From Xanthomonas sp. Leaf131 (GTDB taxonomy: Bacteria > Pseudomonadota > Gammaproteobacteria > Xanthomonadales > Xanthomonadaceae), in NCBI RefSeq assembly GCF_001423495.1, contig NZ_LMOG01000019.1, positions 94,699 through 158,698 on the forward strand: a stretch of DNA of 64,000 bases, written 5' to 3'. The position numbers and the translations under genes are program-made. This document shows positions 1-8,737 of this stretch, piece after piece. Below the pieces are notes generated by a model that made no database searches, had not been told where the DNA came from, and worked only from the letters and a program-made list of their open reading frames with translations. Numbering within the stretch: position 1 is the first letter of the stretch; each line of letters begins with the position of its first letter.

Positions 1-676
1 TGTAGGCTCTTACGCGGCATCCATGCCGCGTAAGGTCCCGCGACGGTGGGCGGGCAAGGACCAGTGGAGATGGTCGGTGTGCATGTTTTCAACAAAGCAG
101 CCGACTAACTTTTCTGGTGCGGTGTCCTCACCGATTGCGGGACCGTGTGGCGGCATGGATGCCGCCACCGAGCCCCCAGGGATGGGTTTACGGCGTGTCC
201 CGCGAGCGGTGAGGGCACCGCGATTGCGGGACCGTGTGGCGGCATGGATGCCGCCACCGAGCCCCCAGGGATGGGTTTACGGCGTGTCCCGCGAGCGGTG
301 AGGGCACCGCGCCCTCGATGCTGCGGGTTTGCTGCAGGGCCTTGCCCGCCCACCATCGCGGGACACGCTGCAAGTACGTCCTTGTAAGCTCTTACGCGGC
401 ATCCATGCCGCGTAAGGTCCCGCGACGGTGGGCAGGCAAGGACCAGTCGAGATGGTCGGTGGTCATGGCTTTCAACAAAGCATCCAGCAAACTGGCTGGC
501 GCCGTGTCCTGTTCTCAATAAAGCAATCAGCAACCAGTCTGGTGCGGTGCCTCGCCGATTGCGGGACCGTGTGGCGGCATGGATGCCGCCACCGAGCCCC
601 CAGGGATGGGTTCACGGCGTGTCCCGCGAGCGGCGAGGGCACCGCGCCCTCGACCCAGGCGAGCGCTTGCCAGTTT
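1..676. repeat. Composite intergenic palindromic repeat cluster 1 (modules B-C-A-A-B-C-A)
   Basis: No gene is seen in this stretch. It is built of three repeated modules. Module B (340-441, and its right half at 1-61) is about 100 bp with 25-bp inverted ends starting CCTTGCCCGCCCACC and a central perfect palindrome around GGCATCCATGCC. Module C (about 58-112 and 438-482) contains GACCAG...ATGGTC and links B to A. Module A (121-219, 220-309, about 545-643) has 23-bp inverted ends of the type GGTGTCCTCACCG with a GGCGGCAT/ATGCCGCC hairpin inside. The same B-C-A order recurs at 7545-7791 (reversed) and 16590-16850. The cluster ends at an IS-like inverted end at 677-689. ORFs through it are by-products of the palindromes. 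Confidence 0.85.
133..310 (+). repeat. Perfect 89-bp tandem duplication of module A
   Basis: The 89 bases 133-221 are repeated without a mismatch at 222-310, starting at GATTGCGGGACCGTG in both. The identity indicates a recent duplication, or slippage or unequal exchange between the module's inverted ends. The other module A copies (545-643, 16752-16850) differ at several positions. Confidence 0.9.
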
Positions 677-689
677 TTGTTAGCCCCTC
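677..689 (+). repeat. Right inverted end of an IS5-like MITE (solo in the window)
   Basis: TTGTTAGCCCCTC matches the right inverted end of the element at 7429-7843 (TTGTTAGCCGCTC) with one mismatch, and closes repeat cluster 1. The flanking TAA would be the 3-bp target site. The left end lies before the window. Confidence 0.6.
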
Positions 690-731
690 TAATTGCAGCA
701 AGGCACGACGATTCGCCAGCTGATTGCCCAC

Positions 732-758
732 TTCACATTCGCTTCAAATTCGCCTCAA
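732..758 (+). promoter_or_regulatory. CreB (cre/blr tag)-like operator upstream of creD
   Basis: TTCAC at 732-736 is followed after six bases by TTCAA (743-747) and after six more by CTCAA (754-758), so three copies of a pentamer stand at an exact 11-bp period. The known CreB tag is TTCAC-N6-TTCAC. The gene 55 bp downstream is creD, the signature target of CreBC in enterics, Aeromonas and Stenotrophomonas. The match is seen; CreB binding is inferred. No creBC genes are in the window. Confidence 0.6.
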
Positions 759-812
759 ACCCTCCACACCGGCACATCGCACCCTGGCCACCTCCCAGAA
801 TGAGGATGGCCG

Positions 813-2132
813 ATGAAATCCCTGAAACTGTTGTTGCGGTTCGCCACCATCGGCGGGCTGATCCTGCTGCTGCTGATTCCGTTGCTGTTGATCCGCGGCG
901 CCGTGCAGGACCGCGCCCGCTACCGCGACGAGGCGGTGGAGCGGGTGGCGCAGAGCAAGGCCGGCGAGCAGCAGTTCATCGCGCCGGTGCGGGTGCTGCC
1001 GTATACCGAAGACGTGCAGGTCACCGAGCCGGACGAGCAGGGCAACCAGCGCAAGGTGTGGCGCAAGCGCGAAGGCGCGCTGCTGCAGACCCCGCGCAGC
1101 CTGAAACTCAGCGGCGAGATGGTGCCCTCGTTGCGCGAAGTGGGCCTGTATCGCGTGCAGGTGTATTCCTGGAAAGCGACCCTGCATGCCGAATACGCGC
1201 CGTTTGACTACGTTGCCGCACCGACCCGCGTATATGGCCAGCCGCACCTGGCGGTGGGCATTTCCGATGTGCGCGGGCTGGTGGGCACACCGCGCCTGCA
1301 GGTGGATGGGCGCATGCTGGCGCTGGAAAGCGGCGCAGGCGCATTGGCCGATCGCTCGGCAGGGATCCATGCCCAACTGAGTCCGCTGGCAGACCCGGTC
1401 GCCGGCCGCGTGCAGGACGGTAACGTGGTGGACATGCAGTTCGTGCTGGACGGCACGCGCCGGCTGGCCATCGCACCGATCGCCGACAACAACGAGATCG
1501 CCTTGCGTTCCAGCTGGCAACACCCGTCTTTCGGCGGCCGCTTCCTGCCGAACGCGCCGAGCATCGGGCCGAAGGGCTTCGATGCCAGCTGGTCGCTGTC
1601 GTCGCTGGCCACCGGTGCGCAGACGCAGTTGCAGTCCAGCCAATCGTCGCTGGATATGCTGGAAGTGCGCCTGGTCGACCCGGTGGACGTCTATACCCAA
1701 GCCGACCGCGCCAGCAAATACGGCATCCTGTTCGTGGTGCTGACGTTTGTGGCGTTCGTGTTGTTCGAGTTGATCAAGCGCTTGCCGATCCATCCTTTGC
1801 AATACCTGCTGGTGGGTCTGGCGTTGGCGATCTTCTTTCTGTTGCTGCTGAGCCTTTCCGAGCACATCGCGTTCTGGCAGGCGTATCTGGTGTCGGCCGC
1901 GGCGTGTATCGGGCTGCAGTTCTTCTACCTGTCCGGTGTGCTGCGTAGCTGGGCACGTGCAGCGGGGTTCTCGGTGATGCTCACCGCGTTGTATGGCGTG
2001 CTCTATAGCCTGCTGGTCTCCGAAGACAACGCGCTGCTGATGGGATCGTTGCTGCTGTTCGGCATTCTGGCCAGCATCATGTGGGTCACCCGCAAGCTCG
2101 ATTGGTACGAGCTTGGCAACAGCCTGCGCTGA
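813..2132 (+). CDS. creD: Inner membrane protein CreD
   Basis: A 439-residue member of the CreD (cell envelope integrity inner membrane protein) family; length is normal. One N-terminal membrane segment (about residues 10-30) is followed by a large periplasmic domain (about 30-300, with the family's Y-x-V-x-V-Y and R-x-F-L-P-type stretches), then a cluster of about five membrane segments to the C-terminus. CreD is strongly induced by the CreBC two-component system, and its loss alters envelope integrity and beta-lactam susceptibility in other genera; the exact biochemical role is unknown. The ATG at 813 leaves the whole first membrane helix intact. A CreB-tag-like repeat lies at 732-758. A small gene follows 7 nt after the stop and may be cotranscribed. 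Confidence 0.9.
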   Translation: MKSLKLLLRFATIGGLILLLLIPLLLIRGAVQDRARYRDEAVERVAQSKAGEQQFIAPVRVLPYTEDVQVTEPDEQGNQRKVWRKREGALLQTPRSLKLSGEMVPSLREVGLYRVQVYSWKATLHAEYAPFDYVAAPTRVYGQPHLAVGISDVRGLVGTPRLQVDGRMLALESGAGALADRSAGIHAQLSPLADPVAGRVQDGNVVDMQFVLDGTRRLAIAPIADNNEIALRSSWQHPSFGGRFLPNAPSIGPKGFDASWSLSSLATGAQTQLQSSQSSLDMLEVRLVDPVDVYTQADRASKYGILFVVLTFVAFVLFELIKRLPIHPLQYLLVGLALAIFFLLLLSLSEHIAFWQAYLVSAAACIGLQFFYLSGVLRSWARAAGFSVMLTALYGVLYSLLVSEDNALLMGSLLLFGILASIMWVTRKLDWYELGNSLR

Positions 2133-2139
2133 GGCCGGC

Positions 2140-2562
2140 ATGCTCGCTCACGCACAGGTGCACCGGCGGGCGCAGCGTTTGCTGCCCGCCGGGATCGACA
2201 CGGTGGCGCTGCTTCCCGCAGCGCCACTGCAACGTTGGGAATGTTCGCCGTTGTCGGCGTTGCCGCTCGGCCGTGAGGGGCGCAGCGGGGTGATCGGCCT
2301 GCGCCTGCATGCAGCCACCGCACAGGCGCTGCGCACGGGCGGAGCCGGTTTTTTGCAGGCGGCGCGGCAGCACAAAGCGCCGCCTGGCGAGGCGCCGACG
2401 CACAGCTACGGGCCATGGCAGCAGTTGAACAACGGCAGCTATTGGACTCGCAGTACCGATGCACTGCTCGGGGTGCTGCTGGCCGCCGAAGAAGCGGCGG
2501 TTTGGCTGCTATGGCAGCAACCCGATGCGGCGGGTCCGGGCAACGGCCGTTGGCTGCGGTGA
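2140..2562 (+). CDS. Conserved hypothetical protein, 140 aa
   Basis: I do not recognise this protein. It starts at an ATG 7 nt after the creD stop, so it is probably cotranscribed with creD. It is soluble, without signal peptide or membrane segment, rich in Ala and Leu, with tryptophans near the C-terminus (YWTRS...VWLLWQQ). The centre contains GPWQQLNNGSYWTRSTDALLG, a motif I cannot assign. An upstream ATG-like start at 2113 would overlap creD and is less likely. Codon use with GC-rich third positions fits a real gene. Confidence 0.6.
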   Translation: MLAHAQVHRRAQRLLPAGIDTVALLPAAPLQRWECSPLSALPLGREGRSGVIGLRLHAATAQALRTGGAGFLQAARQHKAPPGEAPTHSYGPWQQLNNGSYWTRSTDALLGVLLAAEEAAVWLLWQQPDAAGPGNGRWLR

Positions 2563-2605
2563 GGCTCGATGTGGCAGGCGCGCCAGGCTCGCTTACCATG
2601 CAGGC

Positions 2606-3208
2606 ATGACTGGTTCCTCCCTGATCGTCGAAACGGTACGCGGCACGGACGTGTTGCCGCATCTGGATGCAGTGGCGCAGCTGCGCATCGCGGTGTTTCG
2701 CGCATGGCCGTATCTGTATGAAGGCGATGCCGATTACGAACGCGGCTATCTGGCCGCGTATGCGGCCTCGCCGGACAGCGTGTTCGTGCTGGCGCGCGAT
2801 GGCGATGCGGTGATCGGCGCCTCTACCGGGCTGCCTTTGCTCGACGACAGCGAGGCCTTCCACACGCCATTTCGTGCGGCCGGCATCGACCCGGCCAGCG
2901 TGTTTTATTTTGGCGAATCGGTGTTGCTGCCGGCGTATCGCGGGCAGGGGATCGGTCATGCCTTTTTCGACCGGCGCGAAGCGCATGCACGCGCGCTGGG
3001 CCGATTTGCGCTCACTGCGTTTTGCTCGGTGGAGCGTGGGCATGATGATCCGCGCAAACCGGTCGACTACCGGCCCAACGACGTGTTCTGGCGCAAGCGC
3101 GGCTATGCGCCGCAACCGCAGATGCGCGTGCAGTTGGCATGGGCGGAGTTGCAACACGGCGAGATCGACCACAGCTTGAGCGTGTGGACGCGTGCGTTGT
3201 CGTCATGA
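2606..3208 (+). CDS. GNAT-family N-acetyltransferase
   Basis: A 200-residue protein with the GNAT fold. The acetyl-CoA loop is visible as LLPAYRGQGIGHAFFDRRE (about residues 111-129), the R/Q-x-x-G-x-G/A pyrophosphate-binding motif. Residues 50-70 form the beta-strands preceding it (SVFVLARDGDAVIGAST). The substrate cannot be told. The ATG at 2606 is chosen because the typical N-terminal LR-x-AVFRAWPYLYEGD segment follows; a longer frame upstream looks non-coding. It lies 43 nt after the previous gene and 58 nt before a nitrilase-family gene in the same direction, perhaps one operon. Confidence 0.85.
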   Translation: MTGSSLIVETVRGTDVLPHLDAVAQLRIAVFRAWPYLYEGDADYERGYLAAYAASPDSVFVLARDGDAVIGASTGLPLLDDSEAFHTPFRAAGIDPASVFYFGESVLLPAYRGQGIGHAFFDRREAHARALGRFALTAFCSVERGHDDPRKPVDYRPNDVFWRKRGYAPQPQMRVQLAWAELQHGEIDHSLSVWTRALSS

Positions 3209-3266
3209 TTGCCAACGGGCGCCTCGCCACGCCGCACCTTCCGATCAATCGCAACAAGGCCGCCAG

Positions 3267-4154
3267 ATGAAAATCGCCGTCGCCAAATACCCGATCGGCA
3301 AACCCGCCGATTTCGCTGCGTTCGCTGCGCGTCAATCCGCGTTGGTGAGCGAGGCCGCCGTTGCCGGTGCATGTGTGCTGGTGCTGCCGGAATATCTGGC
3401 GCTGGAGTTGGGCGCAACCTTCGGTACGCATATTTCTGCCGGTTTGCCGGAGTCGCTGGCAGCGATCCAGGCGCTGCGTGCGCCGTGGCTGGAGCTGTTT
3501 GCCGGGCTGGCGCGGCAGCATCAGGTGCATCTGATTGCCGGCAGTTTTCTGCTGGACCTGGGCCAGGGCCGCTACCGCAATCGCAGCGACTGGTTCACCC
3601 CTGAAGGCAGGCATGGCTGGCAAGACAAACTGCAACTCACCGGCTTCGAAAAGGCCACCGGGCTGATCGAACCAGGCGATGCGGTGAAGGTCTTCGACCT
3701 GGACGGCGTGCGCGCGGCGATCGCGATCTGCTACGACAGCGAGTTCCCGCTGCCGGTGCGCGCGCAGTACGAAGCCGGCGCGCGGCTGCTGATCGTGCCC
3801 AGTTGCACCGACACCGCCGCCGGGGCGATGCGGGTGCGCATCGGCTGCCTGGCGCGCGCGCTGGAAAATCGTGTGTTCGTGGCGCAATCGGTCACCGCCG
3901 GCGAGGCGCCGTGGAGCCCGGCACTGGACATCAATACCGGCGAGGCGGCGGTGTTCGCGCCGATGGATGTCGGCTTCCCGGCCGATGGCGTGCTGGCGCA
4001 AACGCACGGCGATGCCGTGTGGGCGTATGCCGAGCTGGATTTCGACGCCTTCGAAGCCAGCCGCGCACACGCGCAGGTTGCCAACGACCGCGATTGGCAC
4101 GGGCAGTTGGGCGCTCACATCGCGCGTGCCACGCTGGCCACGTTCGACGGATAG
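3267..4154 (+). CDS. Carbon-nitrogen hydrolase (nitrilase superfamily)
   Basis: A 295-residue member of the nitrilase/amidase superfamily, cytoplasmic. The Glu-Lys-Cys catalytic triad is visible: Glu42 in VLPEYLAL, Lys121 in QDKLQL, and Cys155 in AICYDSEFP. Length is typical of omega-amidase or N-carbamoyl-type members. The group hydrolyses or transfers non-peptide amides; the specific substrate cannot be read. It follows a GNAT acetyltransferase gene in the same orientation, a pairing common in proteobacteria, but a shared pathway is only an inference. The start ATG at 3267 gives the canonical first strand MKIAVAKYP. Confidence 0.9.
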   Translation: MKIAVAKYPIGKPADFAAFAARQSALVSEAAVAGACVLVLPEYLALELGATFGTHISAGLPESLAAIQALRAPWLELFAGLARQHQVHLIAGSFLLDLGQGRYRNRSDWFTPEGRHGWQDKLQLTGFEKATGLIEPGDAVKVFDLDGVRAAIAICYDSEFPLPVRAQYEAGARLLIVPSCTDTAAGAMRVRIGCLARALENRVFVAQSVTAGEAPWSPALDINTGEAAVFAPMDVGFPADGVLAQTHGDAVWAYAELDFDAFEASRAHAQVANDRDWHGQLGAHIARATLATFDG

Positions 4155-4322
4155 AGGGCGGCCTGCAAAGGACTATGCTCATCGTCAGGCCAGCACAGTG
4201 CGTGCGCGCCAAGGCAGCTGCCACGCGTACGCTCCAACGTTTCCGCACCGCCCCTTGACTGGCGACCGCGCTGCGGTGTCTCACCCACTCTCACTCCTTG
4301 CAATACCACCCACCAGGTTCCC

Positions 4323-5414
4323 ATGGCCAAGAAAACCCTGATTCCGCACAGCGTCCGTCTCGAATTTGCGCCCGGTGCGCTGGTGCACAGCAATCTGTCC
4401 GGCGCGGCCTTTACCGACGACTGGCTGTGGGTGGCCGGCGACGAGGCCTGCGCGGTGGATCGGCTGCGCAAGCTCGATCCCGTGCAGCGCGAGACGCTGC
4501 GCTTCGGTGAAGGGCAGAGCTTTGCGCTGGCCGAGTTGCTGGATCTGCCGGGCGAGGCGGCCGAGGAGGCGGATCTGGAAGGCATGGCGCTGTCGGATGG
4601 ATTTCTGTGGGTGATCGGCTCGCATGGGCTCAAGCGCAAGAACGCCAAGCGCGGCCGCGACGATGCCGAAAACGCCAAGCGCCTGACCAAGCTCAAACTC
4701 GATGCCAACCGTCGCCTGCTGGCCTGCCTGCCGATCGAGCGCGACGCCGACGGCACGCCACGGTTGGTGCGCGAAGCCGCCGACGGCCGCCGCGCGCTGC
4801 GGCTCAAGGGCGACGCCAAGCACAACCAGCTCACCGACCTGCTGGCCGACGACCCGCATTTCGGCCCATTCCTGAAGATTCCCGGCAAGGACAACGGCTT
4901 CGATATCGAAGGCATCGTGGTGGATGGCCAGCGTCTGCTGCTGGGCCTGCGTGGGCCGGTGCTGCGCGGCTGGTCGGCGCTGCTGGAAATCCAGGTCGAA
5001 GCGCATGGCGACCATCTGCGCCTGGCGCCGCTGGACGAAGACGGCACGTTGCTGCGCAAACACTTCCTGCAACTGGGCGGGCTGGGCATCCGCGACCTGC
5101 ATTACTCCGGCGACGATCTGTACCTGTTGGCCGGGCCCACCATGGTGCTGAACGGCGAAATCCGCCTGTTCAAATGGCCGGATGCGCGCGCTGCGCTGGC
5201 TGCCAACCAGGCGCCGGTGCGCTTTCAGCACGACCTGCTGGAATCGGCGGTGTTGCCGCATGGCACCGACAGCGACCGTGCCGAGGCGATCTGCAATCTG
5301 CCAAAGCATCTGGCCGGCAACACGCCCAGCTGGTTGGTGCTGTACGACGCGCCGGGCCCGGCACGCAACGGCGGCGATTGCGTGGTCTACGGCGACCTGC
5401 TGCGCAACCGCTGA
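4323..5414 (+). CDS. DUF3616 domain-containing protein
   Basis: A 363-residue protein matching the DUF3616 family, a probable beta-propeller-like domain of unknown function. No signal peptide or membrane segment is seen. The family's pattern appears as repeated strands with DLEGMA (about residue 80), [13 protein letters not shown] (about 95-107) and a charged, Lys/Arg/Asp-rich insertion near 105-125, then [20 protein letters not shown] (about 197-216). Function is unknown. It lies 67 nt before gltX in the same direction. Confidence 0.75.
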   Translation: MAKKTLIPHSVRLEFAPGALVHSNLSGAAFTDDWLWVAGDEACAVDRLRKLDPVQRETLRFGEGQSFALAELLDLPGEAAEEADLEGMALSDGFLWVIGSHGLKRKNAKRGRDDAENAKRLTKLKLDANRRLLACLPIERDADGTPRLVREAADGRRALRLKGDAKHNQLTDLLADDPHFGPFLKIPGKDNGFDIEGIVVDGQRLLLGLRGPVLRGWSALLEIQVEAHGDHLRLAPLDEDGTLLRKHFLQLGGLGIRDLHYSGDDLYLLAGPTMVLNGEIRLFKWPDARAALAANQAPVRFQHDLLESAVLPHGTDSDRAEAICNLPKHLAGNTPSWLVLYDAPGPARNGGDCVVYGDLLRNR

Positions 5415-5481
5415 GCCACAAGCGGGCAGGTCTGCGCTGCGCAAGGTAAAATCGGCCGATTCCCGTTTCGCCGAGCGCTCC

Positions 5482-6885
5482 ATGACCTGCCGCACCCGTT
5501 TCGCCCCCAGCCCCACCGGTTACCTGCACATCGGCGGCGCCCGCACCGCCCTGTATTGCTGGCTGGAGGCGCGCCACCGCGGCGGGCAGTTCGTGCTGCG
5601 CATCGAAGACACCGACCGTGAGCGCAGCACCCAGGAGGCGATCGACGCCATCCTGGAGGCGATGGAGTGGCTGGGCCTGGGCTACGACGAAGGCCCGATC
5701 TACCAGACCCAGCGCGTCGCCCGCTATCAGGAGGTCGCCGAGCAGCTGCTGGCGCAGGGCAAGGCCTATTACGCCTACGAAACCCGTGCAGAGCTCGACG
5801 CCATGCGCGAAGCCGCCATGGCCAAACAGGAAAAGCCGCGCTACAACGGCGCCGCGCGCGAGCAGAACCTGCCGTACCGCGACGATCCCAACCGAGTCAT
5901 CCGCTTCAAGAATCCCATCGGCGGCACGGTGGTGTTCGACGACCTGATCAAGGGCGTCATCGAGATCGCCAACAGCGAGCTCGACGACATGGTGATCTTC
6001 CGCCCGGACGGCTTTCCCACCTACAACTTCGCGGTGGTGGTGGACGACTGGGACATGGGCATCACCGAGGTGATCCGCGGCGACGACCACATCAACAACA
6101 CCCCGCGCCAGATCAACATCTATGAAGCATTGGGCGCGCCGGTGCCCAAGTTCGCGCACATGCCGATGATCCTGGACGAGCAGGGCGCCAAGCTGTCCAA
6201 GCGCACCGGCGCGGCCGACGTGATGCAGTACAAGGACGCCGGCTACCTGCCGCATGCGCTGATCAATTATCTGGCGCGTCTGGGCTGGTCGCATGGCGAC
6301 CAGGAGTTGTTCACTCAGCAGGAACTGCTCGACCTGTTCGACGTCAAGGACGTCAATTCCAAAGCCGCGCGCCTGGACATGGCCAAGCTGGGCTGGGTCA
6401 ATCAGCATTACCTGAAGACCGACGACCCGGCCAGCATCGCACCGCAGCTGGAGTATCAGCTCGCCAAGCTCGGCATCGATGTCGCGGCCGGCCCGGCTGC
6501 GGCCGATGTGGTGGTGGCGTTGCGCGAGCGCGTGCAGACCTTGAAGGAAATGGCCGAAAAGGCCGTGGTCTGGTACCAGCCGCTGGAAACCTATGACGAA
6601 GCCGCGGTGATCAAGCATCTCAAGCTGGGCGCCGAAGTGCCGCTGGGCAAGGCGCGCGAACTGCTGGCCGGCGTCAGCGAATGGAGTATGGAGAGCGTGT
6701 CGGCTGCGCTGCACGATGCGGCCGCCGCGCTGGAACTGGGCATGGGCAAGGTCGCCCAACCGCTGCGCGTGGCCATTACCGGCACCCAGGTCAGCCCGGA
6801 CATTTCGCAGACCGTCTACCTGGCCGGACGCGAGGGCGCCTTGAAACGCATCGATGCGGCACTCATCAAGATAGGAGCGGGCTGA
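5482..6885 (+). CDS. gltX: Glutamyl-tRNA synthetase
   Basis: A 467-residue class I aminoacyl-tRNA synthetase that charges tRNA-Glu. The ATP-binding HIGH motif is present as HIGG in [16 protein letters not shown] (about residues 7-22), and the KMSKS loop as KLSKR (237-241). The catalytic core has the characteristic IEDTDRERS and [12 protein letters not shown]. Length matches bacterial GltX. Start ATG at 5482 is set by the conserved N-terminal strand; an open frame extends upstream but reads through the end of the previous gene. The zur gene follows 15 nt later and may be cotranscribed. Confidence 0.97.
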   Translation: MTCRTRFAPSPTGYLHIGGARTALYCWLEARHRGGQFVLRIEDTDRERSTQEAIDAILEAMEWLGLGYDEGPIYQTQRVARYQEVAEQLLAQGKAYYAYETRAELDAMREAAMAKQEKPRYNGAAREQNLPYRDDPNRVIRFKNPIGGTVVFDDLIKGVIEIANSELDDMVIFRPDGFPTYNFAVVVDDWDMGITEVIRGDDHINNTPRQINIYEALGAPVPKFAHMPMILDEQGAKLSKRTGAADVMQYKDAGYLPHALINYLARLGWSHGDQELFTQQELLDLFDVKDVNSKAARLDMAKLGWVNQHYLKTDDPASIAPQLEYQLAKLGIDVAAGPAAADVVVALRERVQTLKEMAEKAVVWYQPLETYDEAAVIKHLKLGAEVPLGKARELLAGVSEWSMESVSAALHDAAAALELGMGKVAQPLRVAITGTQVSPDISQTVYLAGREGALKRIDAALIKIGAG

Positions 6886-6900
6886 CCGCCGGAGCCTGTG

Positions 6901-7395
6901 ATGAAAACCAACGAACATGCCTGCACTGCACCGCATCACCACGTCGACGACGCCAACGGCTTCGTGCGTGCCGTGGAGCGCGCCTGCAGCGAGCGCGGCC
7001 TGCGGCTGACGCCGATCCGCGCCAATGTGCTGCGGCTGATCGCCGATGCCGGTAAGCCGGTCAAGGCCTACGAGCTGCTCGACTGGGTGCGCGAAGGCAA
7101 GGGCGTCGGCGCCGACGCCCCGCCCACGGTGTACCGCGCGCTGGATTTTCTGATGGCCAATGGCTTCGTGCACAAGCTCGAATCGGTCAACGCCTTCGTC
7201 GCCTGCCACCACCCCAACAGCGCCCAGCACTCGGTGCCATTCCTGATCTGCGACCGCTGCCATAGCGCCGTGGAACTGGAAGACCGCGACGTGGTCTCGC
7301 AACTGGAAGCGCGCGCCAAGGCGCTGGGTTTCCAGCCGCAGGCGCAGACGCTGGAAGTGCATGGCTTGTGCGCCAAGTGTGCGGTGGTCGAGTAA
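6901..7395 (+). CDS. zur: Zinc uptake regulator Zur (Fur family)
   Basis: A 164-residue Fur-family repressor. The winged helix covers about residues 15-95 (GLRLTPIRANVLRLIADAG, PPTVYRALDFLMANGFVHKLE). The C-terminal dimerisation domain carries two CxxC pairs, CDRC and CAKC, the structural zinc site. The N-terminal HACTAPHHH segment and overall pattern favour Zur over Fur, and Zur is known in Xanthomonas as the zinc regulator. GTG at 6898 is an in-frame alternative start. A likely target, a ZnuD-like receptor with a Zur-box-like sequence, lies at 33247-35905 in this window. Confidence 0.85.
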   Translation: MKTNEHACTAPHHHVDDANGFVRAVERACSERGLRLTPIRANVLRLIADAGKPVKAYELLDWVREGKGVGADAPPTVYRALDFLMANGFVHKLESVNAFVACHHPNSAQHSVPFLICDRCHSAVELEDRDVVSQLEARAKALGFQPQAQTLEVHGLCAKCAVVE

Positions 7396-7425
7396 GGATC
7401 GCCAGACAAACGCAAGGCGGTTCAC

Positions 7426-7846
7426 TTAGAGCGGCTAACAACACCTAGCGAGTGAGCGCCTGTCAGTGAGTGCAGTGGTTTTGTCGGCCGTCTCTTGGTG
7501 GATGCAGTCAGAAGTCCAGATCAAACGCTGAGTGGGTCGAGGGCGCGATGCCCTCACCGCTTGCGGGACACGCCGTGAATCCGTCCGTGGAGGCTCGGTG
7601 ACGGCATTCATGCCGCCACACGGTCCCGCAAGCGGCGAGGGCACCGCACCAGAAAGTCATAGGCTGCTTCGTTCAAAAGCATGCGCACCGACCATCTCCA
7701 CTGGTCCTTGCCCGCCCACCGTCGCGGGACCTTACGCGGCATGGATGCCGCGTAAGAGCCTACAAGGACGTACTTGCGGCGTGTCCCGCGATAGATCAGC
7801 CGGCCTGCAGTAGGCTGACGTGAAGTAGTTTTGTTAGCCGCTCTTA
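7426..7846. mobile_element. MITE-like element with IS5-type ends, carrying A-C-B palindromic modules
   Basis: The element spans 7429-7843 (415 bp). Its left end GAGCGGCTAACAA (7429-7441) and right end TTGTTAGCCGCTC (7831-7843) are perfect 13-bp inverted repeats. TTA stands immediately outside both (7426-7428 and 7844-7846), a 3-bp target duplication. Ends beginning GAG with a 3-bp TNA duplication are known for IS5-family subgroups. There is no transposase ORF. Inside are a module A copy (about 7545-7647) and a module B copy (about 7706-7791) in reverse order relative to clusters 1 and 3. The ends and duplication are seen; non-autonomous transposition is inferred. Confidence 0.75.
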
Positions 7847-8012
7847 GTTGCAGGCAGTGCGCAGACGCAGCAATCCGATGCAGACAAATGCGCTGTTGTT
7901 GTCACACCAACAAGGCTTCGAACATCACGCGCGTGCACGAATGCTGTGCAGCCGCAGAAGCGAGAGCGTTAGCGACTCATCGCTTACCCAACGTTTCAAA
8001 CACCGCCGATCA

Positions 8013-8630
8013 TCACGCCGCGGTGTTCCTGCATCCATAGCCCGCCAGAAACAGCTCCACTGCGCGCTGCGTCGCATCGCGGAGATACTCCGGCGATGGG
8101 TCTTTGAGTGCGCCGAACAGGCAGGGCATCAAGGTTTCGGCTTCGATCAGGGCACCGAGTTGCTTTGATGCAATCACGACATCGGCGCAGCGGATCAGGC
8201 CGCGGTCCATCTGTGTCTGCAGGAAATCTGCCATGCGTTGCATGCCTTCTTCGGGGCCGGCGTTGAAGAACAACGCGCCCACCTCCGAACGCCCCGACAC
8301 ACCGATGATGGTCTGCCAGATGGTGATCGAGCTGGGTGCGCACAGAAAGGTGAGGATGTCCTCGCCGAAGCGCTGCAGGGTCTCGGCGAGCGTTCCGTTT
8401 GCTTGCTCCAGCGCATCCAGCAATGGGTCGATGTAGCTGTCGCACATGTCCTGGGCGAAGGCGATGAACAGCTCTTCCTTGGACGGGAAATAGCCGTATA
8501 GCGTGCGCTTGGAGCCGCCCACGCGGGCAGCGATCTGCGACATCGAGGCGCCTTCAAAGCCCAGCTCAAGGAAGACCTCGCTAGCCGCCTGGACGATGGC
8601 CTCGCGTTTTTCTTCGGTTCTGACCCGCAT
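8013..8630 (-). CDS. TetR-family repressor of the adjacent RND efflux operon
   Basis: A 205-residue TetR-family regulator. The N-terminal helix-turn-helix is at about residues 10-56 (AIVQAASEVFLELGFEGASMSQIAARVGG then KRTLYGYFPSKEELF). The remaining two thirds form the ligand-binding and dimer domain. It is divergent from the RND adaptor gene with 107 bp between the starts, the standard arrangement of SmeT, NalC/MexR-type and AcrR local repressors. A dyad (8712-8725) overlapping the pump promoter is the likely operator. The start is the Met at 8630, directly before RVRTEEKREAI; an upstream in-frame Met at 8690 would place the promoter inside the gene. Confidence 0.9.
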   Translation of the reverse strand: MRVRTEEKREAIVQAASEVFLELGFEGASMSQIAARVGGSKRTLYGYFPSKEELFIAFAQDMCDSYIDPLLDALEQANGTLAETLQRFGEDILTFLCAPSSITIWQTIIGVSGRSEVGALFFNAGPEEGMQRMADFLQTQMDRGLIRCADVVIASKQLGALIEAETLMPCLFGALKDPSPEYLRDATQRAVELFLAGYGCRNTAA

Positions 8631-8679
8631 CGACTCACTCCATTTTTGAAGTTTAAGTATACCGACTGGGCAGAAATGC

Positions 8680-8725
8680 TTGACGGCCACGGATGCGCTT
8701 ATTAGGATACCAAACCGTACCGTTT
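8680..8725 (+). promoter_or_regulatory. Sigma70-type promoter and TetR-type operator of the RND operon
   Basis: TTGACG at 8680-8685 and TAGGAT at 8703-8708 are separated by exactly 17 bp, a good sigma70 promoter. Just after the -10, at the expected start of transcription, lies AAACCGTACCGTTT (8712-8725), symmetric at 12 of 14 positions (AAAC-n-GTAC-n-GTTT). An operator here would block transcription initiation. A second AT-rich block, AAGTTTAAGTATACCG (8650-8665), lies closer to the repressor gene and may hold its own promoter. Confidence 0.65.
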
Positions 8726-8737
8726 AGATTTATCCCC

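Noticed and set aside
1..700. CRISPR array
   Set aside because: The repeats are 89-102 bp, palindromic, of two or three types and partly tandem without unique spacers; no cas genes are present.
23..1207. Several ORFs of 60-260 codons in repeat cluster 1
   Set aside because: They repeat the same peptides because they translate the palindromic modules; the longest merely runs into creD in the wrong frame.
744..2141. 465-codon open frame on the minus strand opposite creD
   Set aside because: Gln/Arg/His-rich translation with no family likeness; typical antisense shadow of a GC-rich gene. CreD on the plus strand is clearly real.
5466..5505. PIP box (TTCGC-N15-TTCGC) near gltX
   Set aside because: The two TTCGC copies are 28 bases apart and partly inside the coding sequence, so spacing does not fit a HrpX target.
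5170..7425. 751-codon minus-strand frame opposite gltX and zur
   Set aside because: It spans two well-conserved genes on the other strand and has no recognisable domain; long only because stops are rare in antisense of GC-rich codons.
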